This document shows, in pieces, positions 1 through 8,212 of a DNA stretch of 64,000 bases; within the stretch, counting starts at the first letter, position 1, and the number at the start of each line of letters is the position of its first letter. The translations under genes were made by a program, and so were the position numbers. The stretch is from Vineibacter terrae. Lineage in GTDB: Bacteria; Pseudomonadota; Alphaproteobacteria; Reyranellales; Reyranellaceae. The notes beneath the pieces were generated by a model, which saw nothing but the letters and a program-made list of their open reading frames with translations, ran no database searches and was not told where the DNA came from. The stretch is taken from the NCBI RefSeq assembly GCF_008039615.1, contig NZ_VDUZ01000034.1, forward strand, positions 39,584 through 103,583, given 5' to 3'.

Positions 1-479
1 GAGACATTGCGGTCGCACTGCTCGAACACACGCTGGATGTGCTCCCAGCGCACGCGGTCGGCCGGCATGGGATTCGACGGTGGCGGCGGCAGGCGCGTGC
101 CGGTCGCCATCAGCGCCGCCTCGATCTGGTCGGCGTCGGCCGGCTTGGCGAGGTAGTCGATGGCGCCTTCCTTCACCGCTGCGACGGCGGTCGCGATGTT
201 GCCGTAGCCGGTCAGCATCACGATGCGGATATCGGGCCGCGCCTTGCGCAGCGCGCTCACCAGCTCCAGCCCGCTGCCATCGCCCAGCCTCATGTCGAGC
301 ACGGCGAAGCCCGGCGGCTTCTCGACGTGGGCCATCGCCTCGGCCACGCTGCCGGCGGCGATCACGGTGTAGCCGCGCTGCTCCAGCGCCCGCGCCAGGC
401 GCGTGCGCAACGGCGCATCGTCGTCGGCGATCAGGATGGTGCGCTCGGCAGCCTTGTCTGTCGTGGCATCCTGCGTCAA
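1..479 (-). CDS. regA: Redox response regulator RegA/ActR/PrrA (C-terminus outside window)
   Basis: Response regulator partner of the adjacent RegB sensor kinase; in alphaproteobacteria this pair adjusts respiration, CO2 and nitrogen fixation and photosynthesis genes to cellular redox state. About 159 residues are visible. The receiver domain shows the acidic pocket ADDD near residue 19, phospho-acceptor Asp62 in LDMRLGD, Thr90 and Lys112. It is followed by the proline linker PPPPSNPM and the start of the Fis-type helix-turn-helix (WEHIQRVFEQCDRNVS), which is characteristic of RegA. The DNA-recognition helix lies beyond base 1. The best start is TTG at 479, preceded by GGGAGGG, because the receiver frame has no ATG at its N-terminus. 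It lies 73 bases downstream of regB on the same strand, so the two are probably co-transcribed. Confidence 0.93.
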   Translation of the reverse strand, partial: MTQDATTDKAAERTILIADDDAPLRTRLARALEQRGYTVIAAGSVAEAMAHVEKPPGFAVLDMRLGDGSGLELVSALRKARPDIRIVMLTGYGNIATAVAAVKEGAIDYLAKPADADQIEAALMATGTRLPPPPSNPMPADRVRWEHIQRVFEQCDRNV

Positions 480-552
480 TCATCCCTCCCTGGCGCGATA
501 CCCAGGCCGATACAGCCCGCGCGGCCGGGCGCCCAGCCTATGCGTGGTTACA

Positions 553-1941
553 TTATGTATCCCGGAACACCGGGTTGCGCCAGCGTACGGTCACCCGGGC
601 GCCGCCGCCTTCCGGCGTGGGCTGGTTGCCGAACTGCACGGCGGCGCCGGTGCGCTCCAGCAGCGTCTTGGCGATGAACGTGCCCAGTCCCATGTGTCCG
701 TGGCTGCCGGCACGGGTCGAGACGAACGGCGAGCCGAGCTCGTCGAGCAGCATTTCGGGAAAGCCAGGTCCGTCGTCCGCAACCTCGACCTCGACCCAGT
801 CGCGTGTCCAGCGGGTCGTCACCGTCACGCGCTGGCGCGCGAAACCAGTCGCGTTGTGCACCAAGTTGCCGATGCCCTGCAGGAACTCCGGGCCGCGCAC
901 CATCACCGGCGGCGCGTCGGGCGCGTCGGCCGCGGCCTGCATCTGCAGGTAGGCGATCTCGACCGTGCCATCGTCCCACGGGTCGGCGGCAGCCTCGACC
1001 AGGGTCGGCACCGACACCACGCTGTAGGCTTCCGAAACGTCGATCGTGGGATCGACGGTCAGCCGGGCGAGGATGGTGCGGCAACGCTCCGACTGCTCGA
1101 CCAGCAGCTCGACGTCGGGCTTGAGCGGATCGTCATGCTCGACCTCGCGCTGCATCTCGCGCGCCACCAGCGAGATGGTCGACAGCGGGCTGCCCAGCTC
1201 GTGCGCCGCAGCGGCGGCCAGCGCGCCCAGGGACGCCATGCGCTGCTCATGCGCCAGCGCCGCCGACGCCGCCGCCAGGGCGTCGCCCATCTGGCGGGCT
1301 TCCTCGGCGACCCGCCATGTGTAGACCGCGATCAGGATGATCGAGAGAGTCAAGCTGGCCCAGATCGCAACCATGTAGATCGGCGGCAGCTCGGGCGGCG
1401 GCCCGTCCCACGGCAGCGGGAAATGGAACACCGCGACGAAGCCGGCGCACAGGGTCGACAGCGCCGACAACACCACCACGCTGCGCACGCCCAAGGTCGA
1501 GCCGGCGATCGCGACTGGCGCCAGCATCAGCAGCGAGAACGGATTGGAGATGCCGCCGGTGAAGAACAGCAGGAAAGTGAGCTGAAGCGTGTCGAAGCCC
1601 AGGAATACCGCGGTCTCACGGTCATTGAGCCGCGTGGCGCCCGGCTGGCTGAGCTCGAAGCCGAGATTGAGCGCCGCCGACAGCGCGATCGCCGCCGCCA
1701 CGGGGATCACGGGGTAGCTGAAGGCAAGGCCCCAGGTGACGACGCCGGCGGTGAACGCCTGGCCGGCCACAGCGATCCAGCGGATCAGGACCAGCGAGCG
1801 CAGCCGCACGCCGCCGCGGGACTGCAGGCGCCCCGCGATCTCCTCGAGCGTTGGCGGCGCCGGCCGGCGCGGGCTGGGCACCGGCGATACGGACTCGCGT
1901 CTTGGCTCGGCTTCCGGAGGGAGGTCCTCGGTCACTGCCAT
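553..1941 (-). CDS. regB: Redox sensor histidine kinase RegB/ActS/PrrB
   Basis: Membrane histidine kinase of about 462 residues. The N-terminal half has roughly six membrane segments (residues about 48-210). It includes the heptapeptide GGISNPF at 129-135, which matches the conserved quinone-binding GGxxNPF loop of RegB. The H-box is AAAAAHELGSPLSTI with phospho-acceptor His247. Cys287 in SERCRTIL aligns with the redox-active cysteine of RegB proteins. The ATPase domain closes the protein (DDGPGFPEM and GLGTFIAKTL motifs). ATG 1941 (MAVTEDL) is chosen; an in-frame ATG at 1998 would add 19 unlike residues. Seeing both the quinone motif and the cysteine makes the RegB assignment firm. Confidence 0.95.
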   Translation of the reverse strand: MAVTEDLPPEAEPRRESVSPVPSPRRPAPPTLEEIAGRLQSRGGVRLRSLVLIRWIAVAGQAFTAGVVTWGLAFSYPVIPVAAAIALSAALNLGFELSQPGATRLNDRETAVFLGFDTLQLTFLLFFTGGISNPFSLLMLAPVAIAGSTLGVRSVVVLSALSTLCAGFVAVFHFPLPWDGPPPELPPIYMVAIWASLTLSIILIAVYTWRVAEEARQMGDALAAASAALAHEQRMASLGALAAAAAHELGSPLSTISLVAREMQREVEHDDPLKPDVELLVEQSERCRTILARLTVDPTIDVSEAYSVVSVPTLVEAAADPWDDGTVEIAYLQMQAAADAPDAPPVMVRGPEFLQGIGNLVHNATGFARQRVTVTTRWTRDWVEVEVADDGPGFPEMLLDELGSPFVSTRAGSHGHMGLGTFIAKTLLERTGAAVQFGNQPTPEGGGARVTVRWRNPVFRDT

Positions 1942-2035
1942 CGGGCGATTATGGCATAGCTTTTCACCGCTCCCGCAAGCGCTACGCGCTTCACACATCC
2001 AGTCTCAGAGAGCTTGCGTCCCGAAAAAATCGGAC

Positions 2036-2124
2036 TGTCATCCCGAGCGCCAGCGAGGGATCTCCCGCGAAAGACGCACGGTGCGCCATTCGCAGGAGAT
2101 CCCTCGCTGGCGCTCGGGATGACA
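2036..2124. repeat. Palindromic repeat family 1, copy A
   Basis: An 89-base element with long, nearly perfect inverted arms. The left arm begins TGTCATCCCGAGCGCCAGCG and the right arm ends with its reverse complement. The core contains a short inner inverted repeat around GCGCAC/GGTGCGC. Two other copies with the same arms and core lie at 29477-29564 and 34171-34258. It sits in the gap between regB and the DUF3501 gene. As RNA it would form a strong hairpin, so it may also terminate transcription. No coding potential was noticed. Confidence 0.9.
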
Positions 2125-2170
2125 CTGAAGATGTGTGGATACCGTAGCCCGCAAGCGGGAGAGCAAGCAG

Positions 2171-2755
2171 CTAACCCTCGAAATCGCCTGCCAGCGCGGT
2201 GCGCACGGCGTCCGGCATGACCGCCATGTGGCCGTAGTTGGGATGCGAGAAGCCCACGACCACCTCCTTGCCGGGCTGGCGGAAGGCCGCGATCTGCGAC
2301 GGCGAGAAGGGGAAGTGCACGAAATGCACCGACGACGCCTTGCCCTCGGCGTTGGTGCGGTCCTGGTCTTCCTCGGCGAGGCCCTTGATGGTCTCGCCGC
2401 CGACCCGCAGGTACATCGTGTGCTCGATGCCGCCCAGGGTGGCCAGCACCCGCGTCCGGCGCACCGGCTCGTCGATCTCGATCATCACCGTGGCCGTCAG
2501 CTCACGCCCGTCGGGGATCAGCGGGTTGTAGGCCGCAAGCTCGTCCGGGATCTGCTCGGCGCCGCCCTTCTCGATGAAGAGCATCTCCTGCACCTGGTGC
2601 AGCATCGTGTCGAAGCTCTCGAAATAGAAGGTGGCGAACGGGCCGACCTCCAGGCGGCGGTTGCGCTTGATCTGGGTGAGGGCACGGCGCCGCTCGGCAC
2701 GCACCTTGGCGTACTCGGTCAGCGGCAGGATGTCGGCTGCGGTGATCTTGCGCAT
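2171..2755 (-). CDS. DUF3501 family protein
   Basis: A 194-residue soluble protein beginning [19 protein letters not shown], typical of the DUF3501 family of unknown function. It is the third gene of an apparent operon with the CCG/4Fe-4S protein (8-base gap) and rubrerythrin. That three-gene combination recurs in proteobacteria and suggests a role in peroxide or iron-sulfur redox metabolism. The protein has no signal peptide, no membrane segment and no cysteine cluster, so it probably does not itself carry an Fe-S centre. ATG 2755 fits the family N-terminus; the open frame upstream of it is only antisense to, or in another frame of, the preceding gene. Confidence 0.85.
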   Translation of the reverse strand: MRKITAADILPLTEYAKVRAERRRALTQIKRNRRLEVGPFATFYFESFDTMLHQVQEMLFIEKGGAEQIPDELAAYNPLIPDGRELTATVMIEIDEPVRRTRVLATLGGIEHTMYLRVGGETIKGLAEEDQDRTNAEGKASSVHFVHFPFSPSQIAAFRQPGKEVVVGFSHPNYGHMAVMPDAVRTALAGDFEG

Positions 2756-2763
2756 GGCGGTCC

Positions 2764-4116
2764 TCAGACGGTGAGGCCGTACGCCTTGGCGAACAGCTCG
2801 ATGGGGTGGTGGGCGCGGGTGGGCTTGGGCGGCTCGCCGTCGGCAGCGCTCATCTGCATGACCTGCAGCAGGTGATCGGCGGCCAGCGGGCATTCGGAGG
2901 CGATATGGGCGTGGCCGTCGCGCAGGGCCTGGCGTGCTGCCGGCCGCCCGACCTTCACGGCGATGTTGAAGTTCTCGCGGCGCGCGCCCCACACGCCGCC
3001 ATGGCCCGAGCAGCGCTCGATCACCGATACCGATGCGTCCGGGATCAGCCGCATCAGCTCGGCCGCCTTGGCGCCCATGTTCTGCGCGCGCGCGTGGCAG
3101 GCCAGATGCACCGACACGCCGCCGTCGAGCTTGCCCAGGCCCGGCGCCAGGCCTTCGGTCTTGGCGATGTCCACGATGTACTCGGTGATGTCGTACGTCG
3201 CCTTGGCCAGGCGCTTCAGGGTCTCGTCGCCGGGCAGGATCAGCTGCCATTCGAACTTCAGCATCAGGGCGCAGGACGACGTCAGCGCGATCACGTCGTA
3301 GCCCTTGTCGATCCAGGGCACGAGGGCGGCGGAGACGTCACGCGCCGCGTCCGCCACGGATGCGATATCGCCCAGCTCCAGCTTGGGCATGCCGCAGCAG
3401 GCGGGATGCACCACCTCGGTCTCGATGCCGTTGTGCGCCAGCACGGCGCGCGTGGCGGCGCCGATATCGGTGTTGTTGAAGTTGCCGTAGCAGGTCGCGT
3501 AGAGGACCGCCTTGCGCTTGCCGTAGGCCGGCGCGGCGGTGTTGAGCGTCAGCGTCTCGCGGCGCGCGCGGTTGAGCAGCGTCTCGTCCGCATAGCGCGG
3601 CAGGTGGGCGCCGTGATGGATTCCGGCAACGCTTTCCATCAGGCCGCGCGTCGTCCTGTTCTTCTCGTCCGTCGCCCAGTTGGCCAGGCCGGAGGCGAGG
3701 TTCGCGAGGCGGCCGTTGCGGTCGGTCTCGGCCATCTGCCGCTGCATGAACGGGGTGCCGCGCTTCTTCGCCTCGACCGCGCGATAGCGCAGCATCAGGT
3801 GCGGGAAATCCAGGTTCCACGCATGCGGCGGCACATAGGGGCACTTGGTCATGAAGCACATGTCGCACAGCGTGCAGGCTTCGACGACCGGGCCGAAATC
3901 GTCGCTCTTCACGCCTTCGACCTCGCCGACATCGGTGGCGTCGACCAGGTCGAACAGGCGCGGGAACGAATCGCAGAGATTGAAGCAGCGCCGGCAGCCG
4001 TGGCAGATGTCGAACACCCGCCGCATCTCGGCATCGAGCTTGGCCTCGTCGTAGAAATCGTCGCTGGTCCAGGCCAGCGGATGACGGGTAGGGGCTTCGA
4101 GGCTGCCTTCGCGCAT
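2764..4116 (-). CDS. Fe-S oxidoreductase with two 4Fe-4S clusters and CCG domains (HdrD/GlpC-like)
   Basis: A 450-residue soluble protein related to heterodisulfide reductase subunit D and GlpC. Two ferredoxin-type clusters lie near the N-terminus: Cys38, 41, 44, 48 ([11 protein letters not shown]) and Cys81, 84, 87, 92 ([12 protein letters not shown]). Two cysteine-rich CCG-type domains follow: [14 protein letters not shown] in the first, and [10 protein letters not shown] in the second, where one Cys of the usual CCG pair is Ser. The family passes electrons between an unknown donor and thiol or quinone partners. Context between rubrerythrin and DUF3501 suggests it feeds electrons to the rubrerythrin (inference). 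ATG 4116 is preferred; TTG 4131 would add five residues. Confidence 0.88.
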   Translation of the reverse strand: MREGSLEAPTRHPLAWTSDDFYDEAKLDAEMRRVFDICHGCRRCFNLCDSFPRLFDLVDATDVGEVEGVKSDDFGPVVEACTLCDMCFMTKCPYVPPHAWNLDFPHLMLRYRAVEAKKRGTPFMQRQMAETDRNGRLANLASGLANWATDEKNRTTRGLMESVAGIHHGAHLPRYADETLLNRARRETLTLNTAAPAYGKRKAVLYATCYGNFNNTDIGAATRAVLAHNGIETEVVHPACCGMPKLELGDIASVADAARDVSAALVPWIDKGYDVIALTSSCALMLKFEWQLILPGDETLKRLAKATYDITEYIVDIAKTEGLAPGLGKLDGGVSVHLACHARAQNMGAKAAELMRLIPDASVSVIERCSGHGGVWGARRENFNIAVKVGRPAARQALRDGHAHIASECPLAADHLLQVMQMSAADGEPPKPTRAHHPIELFAKAYGLTV

Positions 4117-4247
4117 GGCGGGTCCGCACAATCAGAACGGCCGCCACACCCCGTGCGCGCCGGGCACGGAAGTTCGCGGCAGCAGAATGAACGGTTTGGC
4201 GGCGCAAGCCCGCGGCGGCGCAGCACGCCGCCGCGGGGCAAAGCGCA

Positions 4248-4664
4248 TCAGAGCGTGTCGAGCGCCTTCTGGAAGCGGCCGGCGTGGCTCTTCTCGGCCT
4301 TCGCCAGGGTCTCGAACCACTCGGCGATCTCGTCGAAGCCTTCCTCGCGGGCGGTGCGTGCCATGCCCGGGTACATGTCGGTGTACTCGTGCGTCTCGCC
4401 GGCGATCGCGGCCTTCAGGTTGTCCGAGGTGCCGCCGATCTTGAGGCCGGTGGCCGGGTCGCCGACCGCCTCGAGGAACTCGAGATGGCCGTGGGCGTGG
4501 CCGGTCTCGCCTTCCGCCGTCGAGCGGAACACGGTCGCGACGTCATTGTAGCCCTCGACGTCCGCCTTCTGGGCGAAGTACAGGTAGCGGCGATTGGCCT
4601 GGCTTTCGCCGGCAAAAGCCGCCTTCAGGTTGCCTTCGGTCTTGGAACCACCAAGCTTGCTCAT
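4248..4664 (-). CDS. Rubrerythrin-family diiron protein without rubredoxin domain
   Basis: A 138-residue ferritin-like four-helix protein, probably a cytoplasmic peroxidase that reduces hydrogen peroxide at a diiron site. Ligand motifs are visible in both helix pairs: Glu20, Glu53 and His56 (EGETGH), Glu90 and Glu93 (AGETHEYTD), Glu124 and His127 (EKSH). The C-terminal rubredoxin domain of classical rubrerythrin is absent, so electrons must come from another protein, plausibly the next gene's Fe-S protein. ATG 4664 (MSKLGGSK) follows GAGGGAGA. It is the first gene of the operon, behind a good promoter and an Irr-box-like palindrome. Confidence 0.9.
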   Translation of the reverse strand: MSKLGGSKTEGNLKAAFAGESQANRRYLYFAQKADVEGYNDVATVFRSTAEGETGHAHGHLEFLEAVGDPATGLKIGGTSDNLKAAIAGETHEYTDMYPGMARTAREEGFDEIAEWFETLAKAEKSHAGRFQKALDTL

Positions 4665-4787
4665 CGAATGTCTCCCTCTCAACGGCGGCGGTCAGCCGCC
4701 CGCCTTGCCGCGCGCAGTGCCCCCTGGGGCAGGGAGCATGCAATCAACAGGCGGCGGCCCTGATGTCCGCAGGCGGCCGCCCCGCCG

Positions 4788-4816
4788 TTTATAGGAAGGC
4801 GGCCGATACCGGTCAA
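4788..4816 (-). promoter_or_regulatory. Sigma-70-type promoter of the rubrerythrin operon
   Basis: Read on the minus strand, TTGACC (4816-4811) and TATAAA (4793-4788) are separated by exactly 17 bases, close to the sigma-70 consensus. Transcription would start near 4780, about 115 bases ahead of the rubrerythrin start codon. The Irr-box-like palindrome begins three bases upstream of the -35 hexamer. Prediction from sequence only. Confidence 0.6.
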
Positions 4817-4819
4817 CAG

Positions 4820-4836
4820 TTTAGAGCTATTCTAAA
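4820..4836. promoter_or_regulatory. Irr-box / iron-control-element-like palindrome
   Basis: TTTAGAGCTATTCTAAA has perfect 6-base arms (TTTAGA/TCTAAA) around a 5-base centre, matching the general form of alphaproteobacterial Irr (ICE) operators. It lies 19 bases past the irr stop codon and directly upstream of the -35 of the rubrerythrin promoter. That position fits activation by, or modulation through, Irr better than simple blocking of the core promoter. Direct regulation is inferred. Confidence 0.65.
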
Positions 4837-4855
4837 AAAGACGAGCGGCCGGTTC

Positions 4856-5263
4856 TTAGCGGCGCACGCGCACCACGACGTCCACCCGCTCGACATTCAT
4901 GCCGGCCGGGGCGTCCGGCAGCTGTGTGATCGTCACCCGGTCAGCGGGAATGTCGAGCAGCGTGCCGTCATCCTCAATGTAAAAATGATGATGGTCGCCG
5001 ACATTGGTATCGAAATAGAGCCGGCCGGGCCCGACCAGCACCTCCCGCAGCAGTCCGGCGGCGGTGAACTGGTTAAGGGCGTTGTAGACGGTCGCCAGCG
5101 ACACCCGCGCACCACGCGCCGCGGCCTCGGCATGGAGCTCCTCGGCCGTCACATGGCGGTCGATCCCGCTGCCGAACAGCAACGTCCCCAGGGTCAACCG
5201 CTGGCGGGTCGGTCGCAGGCCGGCCGCCCGCAGGCGGTCGACGATGGCAGGGTGGCCGGACAT
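4856..5263 (-). CDS. irr: Iron response regulator Irr (Fur superfamily)
   Basis: A 135-residue Fur-family regulator. The N-terminal winged helix (residues about 5-80, with SLATVYNALNQF) is typical. The sequence FDTNVGDHHHFYIEDDG around residues 84-100 carries the HHH heme/metal motif (91-93) and the IEDDG element characteristic of Irr. The C-terminal CxxC zinc motifs of Fur/PerR/Zur are missing, as expected for Irr. Rhizobial Irr accumulates in low iron, is destabilised by heme and controls heme, iron and peroxide genes. Its divergence from fabA-fabB-fabI matches an arrangement common in alphaproteobacteria. Confidence 0.93.
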   Translation of the reverse strand: MSGHPAIVDRLRAAGLRPTRQRLTLGTLLFGSGIDRHVTAEELHAEAAARGARVSLATVYNALNQFTAAGLLREVLVGPGRLYFDTNVGDHHHFYIEDDGTLLDIPADRVTITQLPDAPAGMNVERVDVVVRVRR

Positions 5264-5369
5264 GATTCGTCCTTCTTACGCCAAGGCGGCGGCATTGCCT
5301 AGGCCGGATCGTCACGGTGCCGGGCCCGGGCCCCGGACCGCCGGCTAGGGGCTTGACGGGGCGGGGGAA

Positions 5370-5398
5370 TTGTCTGTTTCCGGGCAGCACCCTATCTG
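5370..5398 (+). promoter_or_regulatory. Possible fabA promoter
   Basis: TTGTCT (5370-5375) and TATCTG (5393-5398) are separated by 17 bases and lie about 65 bases ahead of the fabA start. Each hexamer matches the sigma-70 consensus at four of six positions. This is the most promoter-like stretch seen in the irr-fabA gap; no Irr box is visible here. Confidence 0.3.
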
Positions 5399-5462
5399 TT
5401 AGAACGCCCGCGAAACGTTCGACTGCCGGCTCGGGTGACCGGCGTTGGCCCATGGACCGCAC

Positions 5463-5975
5463 GTGACCAACAAAAGCAGCTACAATTACGAGGACTTGAT
5501 CCAGTGCGCCAAGGGGCTGCTGTTCGGCCCCGGCAATGCGCAGCTTCCCCTGCCGCCGATGCTGATGTTCGACCGCATCGTGCATATCGGCAACACAGGC
5601 GGGAAGTACGGCAAAGGCGAGGTTGTCGCCGAGCTGGATGTGAAGCCCGACCTCTGGTTCTTCCCGGTGCATTTCCAGGGTGATCCGGTGATGCCGGGCT
5701 GCCTCGGCCTCGACGCGATGTGGCAGCTCGTCGGCTTCTTCCTGGGCTGGCTGAAGGCGCCCGGCCGCGGCCGGGCGCTGGGCGTCGGCGAGGTGAAATT
5801 CAGCGGCATGGTGACGCCGGCGATCCGCAAGGTCACCTATCGCATCCACTTCAAGCGCGTGATCCTGCGCAAGCTGGTGCTGGGTATCGCCGACGGCATC
5901 GCGGAGGCAGACGGCACGCCGATCTTTGAAGCGACCGACATGAAGGTCGGTCTCTTCCAGCCGCAGGCGGCCTGA
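5463..5975 (+). CDS. fabA: 3-hydroxydecanoyl-ACP dehydratase/isomerase FabA
   Basis: A 170-residue hot-dog-fold enzyme that dehydrates 3-hydroxydecanoyl-ACP and isomerises trans-2- to cis-3-decenoyl-ACP, the branch point to unsaturated fatty acids. The active-site block [16 protein letters not shown] has His70, and Asp84 follows in LGLDAMWQL; both match the E. coli numbering exactly. GTG 5463 is chosen because [12 protein letters not shown] aligns with the FabA N-terminus; TTG 5445 would add six residues. It is the first gene of fabA-fabB-fabI, one base before fabB, so the isomerase and the elongating synthase are translated together. Confidence 0.96.
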   Translation: MTNKSSYNYEDLIQCAKGLLFGPGNAQLPLPPMLMFDRIVHIGNTGGKYGKGEVVAELDVKPDLWFFPVHFQGDPVMPGCLGLDAMWQLVGFFLGWLKAPGRGRALGVGEVKFSGMVTPAIRKVTYRIHFKRVILRKLVLGIADGIAEADGTPIFEATDMKVGLFQPQAA

Positions 5976-5976
5976 C

Positions 5977-7209
5977 ATGCGGCGGGTTGTTGTCACCGGC
6001 CTCGGGATCGTCTCCAGCATCGGCAACAATGCCGGCGAGGTGACGGCGGCGTTGAAGGAAGGCCGGTCGGGTATTGAATTCGCGCCGCAGTACCGCGACC
6101 TGGGCTTCCGCTGCCAAGTGCACGGCACGCTCAAGGTCGATCTCGACGCCACCGTCGATCGCCGGCTGCGCCGGTTCATGGGCGACGGCGCCGCCTATGC
6201 CTGGCTGGCGATGAAGGAAGCGATCGCCGACGCCGGCCTCGGCGACAAGGACATTTCCAACGAGCGTACCGGCCTGATCGCCGGCTCCGGCGGCCCGACC
6301 ACGGGCGCCATCGTGCAGGCCGCGATCACCACCAGGGAAAAGGGTCCCAAGCGGATCGGCCCGTTCCAGGTGCCACGCGCGATGTCGAGCACCGTGTCGG
6401 CCAATCTCGGCACCGCCTACAGGATCAAGGGGCCGACCTACTCGATCACGTCGGCGTGCTCGACCTCGGCGCACTGCATCGGCAACGCGGCCGAGACGAT
6501 CATGCTGGGCAAGGCCGACCGCATGTTCGCCGGCGGCGGCGAGGAGCTGGACTGGACTCTCTCGGTGCTGTTCGACGCCATGGGCGCGATGTCGTCGAAG
6601 TACAACGACACGCCGGCACGGGCCAGCCGGGCCTATGACCGCGACCGCGACGGCTTCGTGATCTCGGGCGGCGGCGGCATCGTCGTGCTCGAGGACTACG
6701 AGCTCGCCAAGGCACGCGGCGCCAAGATCTATGGCGAGCTGGTCGGCTATGGCGCCACCGGCGACGGCGCCGACATGGTGGCGCCATCGGGCGAGGGCGC
6801 GGTGCGGGCCATGCGGCTGGCGCTCGACGGCTTCGGCGGCGCCCGCGGCAACCGCCGGGTCGACTATATCAACTCGCACGGCACCTCGACACCCGTGGGC
6901 GATATCACCGAGCTGGGCGCGATCCGCGAGGTGTTCGGCGAGGATCTGCCCAGGATCAGCTCGACCAAGTCGCTGACCGGCCATAGCCAGGGCGCCACCG
7001 GCGCGCACGAAGCGATCTACTCGCTGCTGATGCTGCGTGACGATTTCGTGGCCGCGTCGGCCAATATCGAGAACCTCGACCCCGGTGCCGAGGGTTTCCC
7101 CATCGCCCGCCAGCGCATCGACGAGGCAGGGCTGGAGACGGTGATGTCCAATAGCTTCGGCTTCGGCGGCACCAACGCGGTCCTCGTCTTCCAGCGGGTG
7201 GGGGCATGA
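5977..7209 (+). CDS. fabB: Beta-ketoacyl-ACP synthase I FabB
   Basis: A 410-residue thiolase-fold condensing enzyme that elongates the cis-3-decenoyl-ACP made by FabA. The nucleophile is Cys161 in [10 protein letters not shown]. The two catalytic histidines are in [12 protein letters not shown] and [12 protein letters not shown], and the glycine-rich end [13 protein letters not shown] is intact. Length matches the family. It starts one base after fabA stops and overlaps fabI by four bases (ATGA), indicating a tightly coupled operon. The FabA-proximal context favours FabB over FabF. Confidence 0.96.
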   Translation: MRRVVVTGLGIVSSIGNNAGEVTAALKEGRSGIEFAPQYRDLGFRCQVHGTLKVDLDATVDRRLRRFMGDGAAYAWLAMKEAIADAGLGDKDISNERTGLIAGSGGPTTGAIVQAAITTREKGPKRIGPFQVPRAMSSTVSANLGTAYRIKGPTYSITSACSTSAHCIGNAAETIMLGKADRMFAGGGEELDWTLSVLFDAMGAMSSKYNDTPARASRAYDRDRDGFVISGGGGIVVLEDYELAKARGAKIYGELVGYGATGDGADMVAPSGEGAVRAMRLALDGFGGARGNRRVDYINSHGTSTPVGDITELGAIREVFGEDLPRISSTKSLTGHSQGATGAHEAIYSLLMLRDDFVAASANIENLDPGAEGFPIARQRIDEAGLETVMSNSFGFGGTNAVLVFQRVGA

Positions 7210-8108
7210 CCCGGCCTTCCGACCGCCCGATCCCGCGGGCACCCGATTCAGGCAACGGCGGCGGCAATGGCCGTGTCTCGACCGCCGGTCCAGCGGCGGC
7301 ACGTGCGGCCGGCCTGATGATCGGCCGCAAGGGCCTGATCATGGGGGTCGCCAACGACCGCTCGATCGCCTGGGGCATCGCCAAGGCGTGTCATGCCGCC
7401 GGCGCCGAGCTCGCCTTCACCTACCAGGGCGACACCTTCGGTCAGCGGGTCAAGCCGCTGGTGGAGTCGATCGGCGCCAAGATCGTGGTGCCCGCCGATG
7501 TCGAGGACGAGGCCAGCCTCGATGCGTTGTTCGGCACGCTGACGCGGAGCTGGGGCACCCTCGACTTCGTCGTGCACGCCATCGCCTACTCCGACAAGGA
7601 CGAGCTGAAGGGCCGCTACGTCGACAGCACGCGCGCCAACTTCCAGCGCAGCCTCACCATCTCCTGCTACTCCTTCACCGACATCGCGCGGCGCGCCGAG
7701 CCCCTGATGCAGGGCGGCGGCAGCCTGCTGACCCTGACCTACAGCGGCGCACGCCACGTGATGCCCAGCTACAACGTGATGGGCGTGGCCAAGGCGGCCC
7801 TGGAGGCCAGCGTGCGCTATCTGGCCGCCGATCTCGGGCCCAAGAACATCCGCGTCAACGCCATATCGGCCGGGCCGATGCGCACCCTGGCCGCAGCCGT
7901 CATCGGCGATGGCCGCTACGTCTATCGCGTCACGCGCGAGGTGGCGCCCCTGCGCCGCAACGTCGAGCAGGCCGATGTCGGCGGCGCCGCGCTCTACCTG
8001 CTGTCCGACCTCTCCGCCGGCGTCACCGGCGAGCTGCATCACGTCGACTCCGGCTATCATATCATGGGCATGGCGCCGCCACCCGCCGGCAACGGCGAGC
8101 GGGAGTAG
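7206..8108 (+). CDS. fabI: Enoyl-ACP reductase FabI (NADH)
   Basis: Short-chain-dehydrogenase-fold enzyme completing each elongation cycle. The cofactor loop is [17 protein letters not shown]. The catalytic Tyr/Tyr/Lys set appears in [20 protein letters not shown], the FabI-type Y-x6-K spacing. The protein is 300 residues; the first about 36 (Gly/Pro/Asn-rich) are an N-terminal extension relative to typical FabI. An internal ATG at 7317 would give a normal 263-residue enzyme. The 7206 start is listed because its ATGA overlap with fabB is typical of this operon. Both starts may be used. Confidence 0.94.
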   Translation: MTRPSDRPIPRAPDSGNGGGNGRVSTAGPAAARAAGLMIGRKGLIMGVANDRSIAWGIAKACHAAGAELAFTYQGDTFGQRVKPLVESIGAKIVVPADVEDEASLDALFGTLTRSWGTLDFVVHAIAYSDKDELKGRYVDSTRANFQRSLTISCYSFTDIARRAEPLMQGGGSLLTLTYSGARHVMPSYNVMGVAKAALEASVRYLAADLGPKNIRVNAISAGPMRTLAAAVIGDGRYVYRVTREVAPLRRNVEQADVGGAALYLLSDLSAGVTGELHHVDSGYHIMGMAPPPAGNGERE

Positions 8109-8212
8109 CCCGGCGCGCCTTCCGCGCTTCAGCACAGCCTGCCGTCAGCCCGGGCGCCGCGGTGGACATCGACCGGCGGCAACGCCATCGTGCGGCCTCT
8201 GGAGGAGTGCCC

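Noticed and set aside
2806..4551. A plus-strand frame of about 580 codons
   Set aside because: Antisense to the CCG protein and rubrerythrin genes, with no domain-like sequence.
5264..5462. A second Irr box controlling irr or fabA
   Set aside because: No TTTAGA/TCTAAA-type dyad is present in the irr-fabA gap.
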